From assembly GCF_000953635.1 (NCBI RefSeq), contig NZ_LN614830.1:425001-489000 (forward strand): 64,000 nucleotides of DNA, given 5' to 3'. Each line of letters begins with the position of its first letter. Positions within the stretch are counted from its first letter, which is position 1. The notes under the pieces are model-generated. The model was not told the origin of the DNA. It did no database searches and worked only from the letters and a program-made list of their open reading frames with translations. Made by a program: the position numbers and the translations under genes. The DNA is from Legionella micdadei. Lineage in GTDB: Bacteria; Pseudomonadota; Gammaproteobacteria; Legionellales; Legionellaceae. Shown one piece after another: positions 51,701 through 59,267 of the stretch.

Positions 51701-52014
51701 CGTGCATCCTTAGGAAGTGCCAATAAATAGTGTAACGCCATCAAAAATGAAGTAGCTTCTCCAGTTTCTTTTAGGGCGGGCCTGCAAAGATCAATAAGTG
51801 TGAGTAGGTTATTATTTTTCTCAAGTTCATTTAGTTTCTGAGGGGCTAGGAAGGACGAACTAAACCTTGCGATTCTTGCTTCAGCAATTAAACGTCGGTT
51901 GAGTTCATGAATAGCCGAATATTCTTGTTCTAAATCCCTATAAGTGATCTTTTTATTCCAAAAATGGACAATCTTGTCACTATTTATCCACTGCAATATT
52001 ATTTGAAATTGCAT
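48778..52014 (-). CDS. Large ankyrin-like repeat protein, candidate Dot/Icm effector
   Basis: The 1078-residue protein has no signal peptide or membrane segment. Residues about 619-1026 hold thirteen ankyrin-like helical pairs with a period close to 32 residues; clear examples are NTLILAARHGKVDIVEQLCD and TRLLQEAIKSGELDIVKSIC. Residues 1-610 are helical and unlike any domain I know. The tail is charged and ends RLTSTAVFA, with hydrophobic residues just before the end, as in many Legionella effectors. AAGGA precedes the ATG. The target is unknown. Confidence 0.8.
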   Translation of the reverse strand: MQFQIILQWINSDKIVHFWNKKITYRDLEQEYSAIHELNRRLIAEARIARFSSSFLAPQKLNELEKNNNLLTLIDLCRPALKETGEATSFLMALHYLLALPKDARPANHNEKTVFLFNNLLKENPVDTLKFYHQNKELFAEYYEINSIAEKTIRKEQALPSVRAYLETLTDALKDQKDPLGLIALFKEKIADTEKYAALILWLIQRKVPSNQIIETHLLHDFMRYNLYDLSSPDSAVSHLYSLLEEFPEAQNLVQQAKKTSCGERGFCNYALDGSLVFEEEELEYVEAKPALCKFSPTAFNFGSLCQLFDQSFLIAAISWVARTENTDWFILLKGHLNQPGVITEQLPILINLISKAQDPKLTKTLATLIEDSTAEQLVSLHQGAILHLLSYKPSLVTKISGMNIENYVEQIISTNSSDFDTTMQLLQLLKLLIINKHDAANSVFERLIDFLLSQQSNLIEDDEIIRQLKRHPEYIPRLSYRCKVLHSQLQDCIEANTQSQLDTTCYNSIEDVWFDVNRKLNLLHILDPQSDSEVIDKYSLYALIAKAAYKSLGRHFDLDTFIEALSLPEPERGETSIQERVLIEILAAIEDEDIKDKIITKLQGEPINCMDWMTKAYGGTSLFVKAAEHGNNMLLNLLVDNREPDKDSYNDAVHLSAANGHWLTVSHLCRHFPEKVRNSTIANTLILAARHGKVDIVEQLCDTEMYPPLSGKAHAQLLETAVENNQLAVVECLCTLTSPVPNKNLIEKLFNLALKHKHLTILIYFSELPQNAPHQLQIDKAFSQAVLNNDEDSLKCLGNLNTVKPGHLVVERNFKKAAMMGLLNMIVCLGNLPGYTLNKPEIINGAIQEAATYGHLPVVKHLLSSIKDTRTRQDALVSALSAATKSGKLEIIGYLCNLSSSQPVQNAIFPLLLWAIKSKNSPIVELFCNLKTNKPHPRVLTRLLQEAIKSGELDIVKSICQAFSPIPQRNLDLAIPMAVQWRQPIILSYLYELSENKPKPKMIRFALNKAISTNQENAAIYLRNKLLELRYHTETEQSDLTHNTSRQLESLGLFGKEKSGKADPLSEKRLTSTAVFA

Positions 52015-52375
52015 AGTTGTCCTTACATGAGATTCAGATTGATTCCATTATAAAGCGCTCACCAGAAAATAACAAAATACTTTTTGTACGAAGGGTAGAT
52101 TTTTAAAACCATAAGATCATTTACTAGTCTATACTTAAAAAAAGTGTCATTTCCGCTAAGAATTAAAAGGTTGAAATGGCGGCAAAATACTACTCGACTA
52201 TCTTTTCGTAATAAAAATTTTAAATTAGGGAAAGAGGCATGGGTTAACTGTGCATAGTAATTAGGGAGATGAAATATGCTTGTACTTCTCTAAAAAAATA
52301 AAATTAGGGATAGGAAAGAATAAAAATTAAACAAACTATGAAAAATTAACCATTATGCAAAAATTAGGACATTTT
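52015..52375. other. AT-rich intergenic region
   Basis: This 361-base region separates the divergent ankyrin-like gene and the small orphan at 52376. It holds the - strand promoter described separately. On the + strand it is very AT-rich, with several A-runs, and I found no convincing promoter, small gene, RNA gene or PmrA-type direct repeat. Confidence 0.6.
52047..52075 (-). promoter_or_regulatory. Predicted promoter of the ankyrin-like gene
   Basis: Read on the - strand, TTGTTA (52075-52070) and TATAAT (52052-52047) are 17 bases apart. The start codon is 33 bases beyond, preceded by AAGGA. Confidence 0.65.
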
Positions 52376-52735
52376 ATGGTAAAATCGAAATTCACGTTTT
52401 TTAAAAACGCCGATCCTTCCTCGTTAGCAGAATTAATCACAAATATTGCAAATAATAAATCTCTTGTTCAGGAATTAATTCAAAAGATAACCGTTTTCAG
52501 GAATTCATTTGATGAAGAATTAAGGCAATCACCAAAGAATCATGATGAGATATTGGCTGCCCTTAATAGGAGCGAACGTTGCTTAGAAACCTTGAAAAAG
52601 ATGGACGCGGATCAGCCGATTACAGCTGAAGAGCAACGATTGCTACTGGACTATATTAAACCAATGCACTTATCTGGAGCTAAAGTTATCGAAGAAATAC
52701 CCGAGGATAGGCCAGAATCAGCGACACCAGGGTAA
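52376..52735 (+). CDS. Small orphan protein with glutamate-rich tail
   Basis: I recognise no family. The ATG at 52376 is preferred over 52355 because TTAGGA lies at proper distance before it. This gives 119 residues starting MVKSKFTFFKNADPSSLAELI. The middle is predicted helical (VQELIQKITVFRNSF, EILAALNRSERCLETLKK) and the end is KVIEEIPEDRPESATPG, acidic and proline-containing. It has no signal peptide. Base composition and flanks are AT-rich compared with core genes. An effector or recently acquired gene is possible. Confidence 0.6.
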   Translation: MVKSKFTFFKNADPSSLAELITNIANNKSLVQELIQKITVFRNSFDEELRQSPKNHDEILAALNRSERCLETLKKMDADQPITAEEQRLLLDYIKPMHLSGAKVIEEIPEDRPESATPG

Positions 52736-52750
52736 TGGTCGAAGAAAACG

Positions 52751-53494
52751 CTATTTAGCAAAAAATTGAAAGTAATAGTTATAGAGTCTAACATAAGTCC
52801 CATTCGATTCATATTTTGTCAATAATTGGTTAATTTGTGCAATTTTATCTGCATTATTAAAGGAGGTTGCAATTCCTATCCCATAACCGAGATCAAAAGG
52901 TTGATGCAATACGCGAACTAACCCGGGATATTGATGCTCTATGTATAATGCAGTGTAATAATTGACAAAAGCAGCATCAACTTGATTGTTTTTTACAGCC
53001 AGCAACAAATCCCCATAGATAGCATAAGTTAAAATTTGAATCGGAATGGGAAAGTTTTGCGCAAGATAGGGTCCATATACTCGTCCTTGCAAAGTAGCGA
53101 CCCGTTTGTTTTGCAAATCATTTATCGTCTTAACGGGAGATTGAGAAAGTACGACGAAACCTGCTTTACTCGGCAAATAAGGTTGACTAAACAAATAAAG
53201 CAACTTACGTTCAGGGGTAATTATCAGACCACCGATGAGAAAATCCACCTGATTCTGATCGAGAGCCGGGAATATTTTATCATTTTGTAGTGGGATAAAT
53301 TCACATTGCCAATTCAAATCCAAGCAAATCTTTTTCATCAATTCAACATCGAAACCCTCCACCATGTAGTGCTCTATATTGACAGAAAAAGGGGGGGCAA
53401 ACATGGGGGTCCCAATTCTCACGGTGGCATTAAGTAGTGAAGAGAAAAAAAAGCAAAACAACAAAATAATAATGCGGATATACCTTCTCTTCAT
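52751..53494 (-). CDS. Periplasmic amino-acid-binding protein (family 3)
   Basis: This is the solute-binding component of a polar amino acid ABC transporter. The 247-residue protein has a signal peptide (residues 1-23, core IIILLFCFFFSSLL) and the family-3 fold: VRIGTPMFAPPFSV, GFDVELMKKICLDLNWQCEFIPLQ, FDFLIGGLIITPERK-like segments, and LQNKRVATLQGRVYG. It resembles ArtJ-like arginine binders but the ligand cannot be set by eye. No permease or ATPase gene is adjacent. Confidence 0.88.
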   Translation of the reverse strand: MKRRYIRIIILLFCFFFSSLLNATVRIGTPMFAPPFSVNIEHYMVEGFDVELMKKICLDLNWQCEFIPLQNDKIFPALDQNQVDFLIGGLIITPERKLLYLFSQPYLPSKAGFVVLSQSPVKTINDLQNKRVATLQGRVYGPYLAQNFPIPIQILTYAIYGDLLLAVKNNQVDAAFVNYYTALYIEHQYPGLVRVLHQPFDLGYGIGIATSFNNADKIAQINQLLTKYESNGTYVRLYNYYFQFFAK

Positions 53495-53669
53495 AATGTG
53501 GTATCCGTTGATTCTCCTGTCATCTAAGTATATAAGAGAAACTCCAAAATACCATTTTGGTCGATTGCTTTCTCCTCTGGAAAGGGTTGGAGATTCGCTA
53601 TAGGAGTAGGTTATTATTCATCTTTAAAGCTTTCAGAGCAAAAAATCAAGTAAGGGATCGGATGTCAGA

Positions 53670-53699
53670 AAGGACTGTTGGCAAGAGTCAACAGTCCTT
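53670..53699 (-). terminator. Hairpin downstream of dsbD
   Basis: AAGGACTGTTG (53670-53680) and CAACAGTCCTT (53689-53699) are perfect 11-base complements around an eight-base loop, 12 bases past the dsbD stop. On the - strand the stem is followed by TTCTG, a short T-run, so it probably ends the dsbD transcript. Confidence 0.75.
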
Positions 53700-53710
53700 G
53701 GAGGTTTGGA

Positions 53711-55066
53711 TTATGTTAATAATGATGCTTGTTTAAGTAAGGCTAACATTGCTGTTTTGTTCACAAAACCAGCGGAAGTTAATTGATCCAGTTGTTGTCC
53801 ATGAGTGTCAAAAAATAGCATTGTTGGAGTTCCGTAAATACCAAACTTCTTTTTTATGTTAGCTACTTCCTGACTATTTTCACTAATGTTCACTTTCACA
53901 TTAACTAGGTTCTTCATCGCATCGATAATCTCTGGTTGATTGAAGACCTTGGTATCCATATCCTGACAATCACTGCACCAGCTAGCAGAAAACTCTAAAA
54001 AAACCGGTCTATTTTCCTTTCTGGCGCGAGCTAATTCCTGTGTAATCGCTTGCAGAGTATTGACTTCAAGAAATGGTGCATGAGTTTTACTTGCTGTCGC
54101 TGGGTTTGATTGTATACGTGGAGAGAAAGTATTGTAAGAGAAGATACTGCCAAAGATTAAAATTACCATTCCTATTATTTGGAAAAAGCGGGCAGATTTG
54201 CCCTTTGCAGACCTTGGCATAATTAAAGCAATGCCTGAAGTGAGCAATAGAGCACCCCATAATAATTGGGTAATGCTAGCAGGCAATACTCGGCCTAACA
54301 TCCAAATGGCGATAGCAAGCATTACAATGCCAAAAAGCTGCTTTATCCTAATCATCCATGCCCCAGTTTTGGGTAATAGTGATCCATATCCTGCTGCAAC
54401 CAGAATGAGGGGGGCTCCCATCCCGAGCGCCATAATAAACAGGATTAGCCCACCATTAAGTGCTTGTCCGCTTTGGCCGATGTAGGTAAGTACGCCAATC
54501 AATGGCGCGGTGACGCAAGGCGAAACAATGAGCGTAGAGATCACTCCCATCAAACCAGTCGAGAAAAAATTATGCTTATTTGATCGTTGGCTGAAGTGAT
54601 TTAAACGGGCACTCATTTGAGTGGGGAGTCGCAGTTCGAACAGGCCAAACATTGATAAAGCCATTAGCAAGAATACTAGGCTAAAACTAACGATTACTGT
54701 TGGGCGTTGCATGAGTGTTTGCACTGTTGAACCCATAAAACCTGCGAGCATACCAGCTGCAGCATAGGTGAGCGCCATACCCAACACATAACTTAATGAT
54801 AATTTGATCGCTTTAGGAGTTGATAGCGAATCTTGCCCAACAATGATGCCTGATAAAATAGGTACCATGGGTAACACACAAGGTGTGAATGCCAGTAAGA
54901 TCCCGAAGACAAAAAAGGCACCTAAATACACAAAAGCATTATTCTGTTGAATAAAATTCATAATCATGTCTGGATTTGCATTATCAAACCCTAAAGAAAA
55001 AGACCAGACAGCATGCGACATGAGCATTAATCCCAAGACGCCAAAAAAACGCGCTAAGTTTTTCAT
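53711..55066 (-). CDS. dsbD: DsbD-type thiol:disulfide interchange protein lacking the N-terminal domain
   Basis: DsbD moves reducing power from cytoplasmic thioredoxin across the inner membrane to periplasmic thiols. The 451-residue protein has a signal or anchor sequence, then the eight-helix domain with C63 (FTPCVLPMVP) and C184 (VSPCVTAP), and a C-terminal thioredoxin-like domain with C364-x2-C367 (SWCSDC). The N-terminal periplasmic immunoglobulin-like domain of E. coli DsbD (about 120 residues) is absent. A small membrane-protein gene lies just upstream. Confidence 0.92.
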   Translation of the reverse strand: MKNLARFFGVLGLMLMSHAVWSFSLGFDNANPDMIMNFIQQNNAFVYLGAFFVFGILLAFTPCVLPMVPILSGIIVGQDSLSTPKAIKLSLSYVLGMALTYAAAGMLAGFMGSTVQTLMQRPTVIVSFSLVFLLMALSMFGLFELRLPTQMSARLNHFSQRSNKHNFFSTGLMGVISTLIVSPCVTAPLIGVLTYIGQSGQALNGGLILFIMALGMGAPLILVAAGYGSLLPKTGAWMIRIKQLFGIVMLAIAIWMLGRVLPASITQLLWGALLLTSGIALIMPRSAKGKSARFFQIIGMVILIFGSIFSYNTFSPRIQSNPATASKTHAPFLEVNTLQAITQELARARKENRPVFLEFSASWCSDCQDMDTKVFNQPEIIDAMKNLVNVKVNISENSQEVANIKKKFGIYGTPTMLFFDTHGQQLDQLTSAGFVNKTAMLALLKQASLLT

Positions 55067-55155
55067 TCTAAACTCTCATAAAATCAGTTTATTGATGGCC
55101 GATAAGAGTGCTCAACTCTTCTATAAGAAATGATTAAGAACAGCACAATTATCGG

Positions 55156-55494
55156 TTAATACACAATATTTGTTCTTATTTTGAGGGGAATTGGAGGTTT
55201 GAAAGGTTGAAATATCGGCGAATTTGAAAAGAATTGAATAAGCACGAAGAAAAGTGCTCCTGCAATGATAAATAAATAGGGAGCAGCATCTAACTCATTT
55301 TCAGCCAGTGTATAGAAAGCTGATAATTGACAGTAGCTCGCTGTAGTTGTTCTACTCGAGCAATCGCTGGTTGTAGTTGAGTAATGCGCTGAATGAAGGC
55401 TATTGTTATCAACAAATGGGCAGAATGGTTTTAAAGTTAGTAAAACCAGACAGAGAATGATCAGGCAGCTGAGAAATGTTGCTCTAAGTTTCAT
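55156..55494 (-). CDS. Small membrane or exported protein, cysteine-containing
   Basis: The start at 55494 gives a 112-residue protein, MKLRATFLSCLIILCLVLLTLKPFCPF at the N-terminus and a second hydrophobic segment PYLFIIAGALFFVLIQFF near 72-89. Between them lie Cys, His and many Ser/Thr residues (HSAHYSTTTSDCSS). A longer frame from 55584 is less likely. It is 89 bases upstream of dsbD on the same strand, so it may be co-expressed and deal with thiols or metals, but the family is not recognised. Confidence 0.55.
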   Translation of the reverse strand: MKLRATFLSCLIILCLVLLTLKPFCPFVDNNSLHSAHYSTTTSDCSSRTTTASYCQLSAFYTLAENELDAAPYLFIIAGALFFVLIQFFSNSPIFQPFKPPIPLKIRTNIVY

Positions 55495-55602
55495 CAAATC
55501 ATGATAACAGCTGAAAAAAAAACTGTAAATATTTGTACCTATTTCTAATCCAAACCTTCTCAATTTAGATGGTAGGGTCCTCAATATACTAGAATAGTAT
55601 TT

Positions 55603-57789
55603 ATGATTAAGGAAATCGTTGCTCCCAAAGAATTTAATAACGGGTCTTCTGCCGCATTACGTGAAATGGGGAGGGGAAGAAAGTTATTGTCTTTTAATTT
55701 ACTTTTTATCTTTGCATTTATTTTTATAATTTTTTTCTATTTTTTTTCATATAAACAAATCGATAGGCTTATCTCAGCGAACTCCTGGGTCATTCATTCT
55801 TATGAAGTTATTCAAGCAACAGATAATGCCCTCTATTTCATTATTGATGCTGAGACACAGCAGCGAGGATATTTCATTACTGGAAATAAGCAGTTTTTAA
55901 TTGACAGAAATAACTCATTAGTCTCTTTAAGAAATACTTTAAAGAAATTAGAAAAACTGATTCAGGATAACCCGTTACAAATGGAAAAAGTAAAGGAGTT
56001 TGCCGCATTGATAGAAAGGCGGATTGATTTGTTAACTCAATTGCAGCAAACGAAAGAAAATAACTTAGCAAACACGCAAAGAAGTCTGGGGCTCATTGAG
56101 TTTGGGCAGGCTATGTCAAATCGCATTCGCTCTTTGGCAGAAGAAATTAGAACAGTAGAGCTAACCCTATTGACTGAAAGAAATCATGCCGTTTTGACAA
56201 GCACAAAAACCGAAGATGTTATTTTAGTAATAGGAAATTTAACTAGCTTAGTATTTTTAATCATTGCATTTATTCTTTTTAATCGCGAATTGAAAAGACG
56301 TATCCATTCTGAGGAAAAAGAGAGGGATACTGAATCTCGCTTACTCAGCATCATTGAAAGTGAGCACGATATGGTTGCTGCTGTTGATACCGAATACCGG
56401 TTTATCGTGTTTAACGATACTTATCAAATTGAATTCAAAAGACTTTTTGGAATATTAATTAGACCAGGAATGTCTGTGCATGACGCATTGGTAAATGTGC
56501 CTGAAATCAGAGAAAAGTTCCTCAGCATTTGGAAAGTGTCATTGGAGGGGAAAGGGTACACCGAAAATATGGAATTTACCCATGAACAAGAGAAAAATAT
56601 TTACGAAATTACTTCCAGCGCTGTAATAAACAATAAAAGCCAAATAATAGGGGCCGTGCAGATCATCCGCAATATAACTAAACGGATCCAAGAGCAAACC
56701 AAGCTGCAGGACTACAGTGAAAAACTGAATCAGGGTATGAACGAGTTACAGAATAAAAATCAACAAATCACACTGCTAGTTGAGATGAGTGATAATTTGT
56801 TAGCTTGCGCCTCTCAAGAGGAGTTAAGCACTGTGGTTGAACAATATTGTCAAAGGATGCTAAGTTTTTCGAGCGGGTTCTTATATGCTATGCATCCATC
56901 AAAAAATTTTTTGGAGGTGATGGTAAAATGGGGGGAGCCGAGCGAGCAAGATAGAGTATTTTACCCCGATCAGTGTTGGGCTATTCGTCGCGGAAGATTG
57001 CAGTATGTTAGTCATTCTCATTTGGAATTACTTTGTAACCACATTAAAAATAAAAAAAATAATACTGCTTATGTATGTATTCCTTTAATGGCACAAAATG
57101 ACATCTATGGTTTGCTTTTTATGGAAATGCAAGCGGAACAAGAAAAGCAATTCGTTGAAAGCACTAGGCTTATCGTGAATGCTTTTTCTGAGCTCACCGC
57201 TTTGGCTTTGGCGAATGTAAGATTGCGGGAAAATTTGCGTTATCAATCCATCCGTGATCCATTGACTTCACTTTATAATCGACGTTATTTAGAAGATTTC
57301 CTCCAGAAACAAATCCACCAAGCCGAGCGTGCGAAAACAAATCTTGTGGTTTTGCTCTTGGATTTAGACCACTTCAAGAAAATAAATGATACTTATGGCC
57401 ATGATGCTGGCGATATTGTTTTAAAAGAGCTAGGCCGATTGTTGCAGAGTGATATCCGCATGGGAGATATTGCATCTCGCTATGGGGGAGAAGAGTTCAT
57501 TATTGTATTTTACGATACGCCTCTTAATGTGGCAAAAAAAAGAGCTGAACAGATCAGGCGTGCGGTTTCCTTGTTACCCATAAAATATGGTGCGCAAGAA
57601 GTTGGTCCGATAACAATATCGATTGGTGTTTCAATTTACCCACAACATGGTACGAACTCTGCCAGCTTAATCGAAGCGGCAGATAAGGCACTTTATATGG
57701 CTAAAAACTCGGGTAGAAACAGGGTTGTTGTCTTTGGGGAAAAGGAGATTTCCCATATTCCTAATCCAAATAAGAAAAGTGAAGGTTAA
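55603..57789 (+). CDS. Membrane diguanylate cyclase (CHASE3-PAS-GAF-GGDEF)
   Basis: This enzyme should make cyclic di-GMP from two GTP. The 728-residue protein has a helix at about 29-48, a CHASE3-like periplasmic domain (about 52-190, with TDNALYFIIDAETQQRGYFITG), a second helix near 203-225, a PAS region about 245-360, a GAF-like region about 400-545 and a C-terminal GGDEF domain. The active motif is GGEEF (628-632), with the inhibitory RxxD site at 619-622. Its stop abuts the convergent trkH stop with no gap. Signals sensed are unknown. Confidence 0.92.
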   Translation: MIKEIVAPKEFNNGSSAALREMGRGRKLLSFNLLFIFAFIFIIFFYFFSYKQIDRLISANSWVIHSYEVIQATDNALYFIIDAETQQRGYFITGNKQFLIDRNNSLVSLRNTLKKLEKLIQDNPLQMEKVKEFAALIERRIDLLTQLQQTKENNLANTQRSLGLIEFGQAMSNRIRSLAEEIRTVELTLLTERNHAVLTSTKTEDVILVIGNLTSLVFLIIAFILFNRELKRRIHSEEKERDTESRLLSIIESEHDMVAAVDTEYRFIVFNDTYQIEFKRLFGILIRPGMSVHDALVNVPEIREKFLSIWKVSLEGKGYTENMEFTHEQEKNIYEITSSAVINNKSQIIGAVQIIRNITKRIQEQTKLQDYSEKLNQGMNELQNKNQQITLLVEMSDNLLACASQEELSTVVEQYCQRMLSFSSGFLYAMHPSKNFLEVMVKWGEPSEQDRVFYPDQCWAIRRGRLQYVSHSHLELLCNHIKNKKNNTAYVCIPLMAQNDIYGLLFMEMQAEQEKQFVESTRLIVNAFSELTALALANVRLRENLRYQSIRDPLTSLYNRRYLEDFLQKQIHQAERAKTNLVVLLLDLDHFKKINDTYGHDAGDIVLKELGRLLQSDIRMGDIASRYGGEEFIIVFYDTPLNVAKKRAEQIRRAVSLLPIKYGAQEVGPITISIGVSIYPQHGTNSASLIEAADKALYMAKNSGRNRVVVFGEKEISHIPNPNKKSEG

Positions 57790-59244
57790 TCACTTCTGCC
57801 AAAAATACGGCGAAAAAAGGATAAGCAATGAAAATATCTCTAGCCGTCCAGCAAGCATTGCAAATATCATGACCCATTTACTGGGCTGATTAAGATGAGC
57901 GCAAGTTTCGTGAATATTCCCTATTCCAGCGCCCGAATTCGATAAAGAGGCCGTACTAGCCGAAAATGATGTGACAAAATCATTTCCTAGTGCCATAAAA
58001 AGCAGGACCAAGATAAAAAAGAGAGCGATGAATACTGACAAAAAACCCCACATTGATTGCAGAATGGGTTCAGCTAAACTGTGATTGCCAAATTTTATGG
58101 GGATAATTGCATTTGGATGAATAAGGCGAACTATTTCACGCTTGCTTTGTTTATAAATCAATAAAGCACGGATGACTTTAAGTCCACCGCTGGTCGAACC
58201 AGCACATCCTCCAATGAGTGCCAACAGGGTAATAAGCAAGGGGATGTAGGTGGGCCACTGGCTAAATTGGGCAGAAATAAACCCTGTCGTAGTCGCCATG
58301 GAGATGACATTAAATAAAGACTTAATGAAGGCATGGTGATTTGCCCTAAAAAAGCCATAGACCACAAGGCTTATACCAACGAGAACGGTAGCGCTAATTA
58401 AGAAAAAGATATAGTTGCGGAACTCTTCATCATGCCAGTAATGACTTAAACTTTTTTTCTGGAAAGCGACGAAATGCAGTGCAAAATTGGTTCCGCCAAG
58501 TAACATGAAAAAGCAAGCAATTAATTCGATGACGTCACTCTCATAATGAGCAAAGCTGTTATCATGCATAGAGAATCCCCCAGTTGAAACGGTGGCAAAA
58601 CTCTCTCCTAAAGCATCAAACCAATCCATCCCTGCTATCCAGTAACAGAACATGCAGGTTATGGTTAAAAGCAGGTAGATATACCACATGGCTTTGGCAG
58701 TATGGGCGATGCGTGGTGTTAGTTTGGAATCCTTCATTGGACCCGGGGTTTCAGCTCTAAAAAGTTGCATTCCCCCAACACCAAGCATGGGCAAAATGGC
58801 TACTGCTAAAACAACAATACCCATACCCCCTAAAAACTGTAGCTGTTGGCGATAAAATAAAATAGCCTGAGGCAAACCTTGTAAATGTTCGATGACACTC
58901 GCCCCAGTTGTAGTCAAGCCTGATACTGTCTCAAAGAAGGCATCTGTCATCCCTTGATTTTGATGATGCAGCACAAAAATAAAAGGCAAAGATGCGAACA
59001 AACAGAGCACGAACCAAAAAAGGACAACGATAATGAAACCCTCACGAATCTTAAGTTCATGATGTTGAGTACGGCAACATAGCCATAACAGAAAACCAGT
59101 GCAGAAGGTACAGATGAATGCGACAACGAAGGGTAGCCAGAAGTTTTCCCGAAAGATAAAATTAATGATTAAAGGGGTGAGCATGCTTAGGCTAAACATC
59201 ATTAACAGGAGGCCTAAAAGACGAAGAATGGTTTTAATTTGCAT
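57790..59244 (-). CDS. trkH: Trk potassium uptake channel subunit TrkH
   Basis: TrkH is the membrane K+ channel of the Trk system, working with TrkA. The 484-residue protein has about ten helices and four pore loops: SGLTTTGASV, FATVSTGGFS, VISMATTTGF and ASTASLSNSGAGIG. trkA lies 23 bases upstream on the same strand. Its stop codon directly abuts that of the convergent diguanylate cyclase gene. Confidence 0.96.
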   Translation of the reverse strand: MQIKTILRLLGLLLMMFSLSMLTPLIINFIFRENFWLPFVVAFICTFCTGFLLWLCCRTQHHELKIREGFIIVVLFWFVLCLFASLPFIFVLHHQNQGMTDAFFETVSGLTTTGASVIEHLQGLPQAILFYRQQLQFLGGMGIVVLAVAILPMLGVGGMQLFRAETPGPMKDSKLTPRIAHTAKAMWYIYLLLTITCMFCYWIAGMDWFDALGESFATVSTGGFSMHDNSFAHYESDVIELIACFFMLLGGTNFALHFVAFQKKSLSHYWHDEEFRNYIFFLISATVLVGISLVVYGFFRANHHAFIKSLFNVISMATTTGFISAQFSQWPTYIPLLITLLALIGGCAGSTSGGLKVIRALLIYKQSKREIVRLIHPNAIIPIKFGNHSLAEPILQSMWGFLSVFIALFFILVLLFMALGNDFVTSFSASTASLSNSGAGIGNIHETCAHLNQPSKWVMIFAMLAGRLEIFSLLILFSPYFWQK

Positions 59245-59267
59245 TCATTGATTCCCCTGAGAAACCT

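Noticed and set aside
52259..52375. Possible PmrA box or other effector-type regulatory repeat upstream of the small orphan gene
   Set aside because: A-rich sequence with ATTAA fragments is present, but no properly spaced pair of the known direct repeat.
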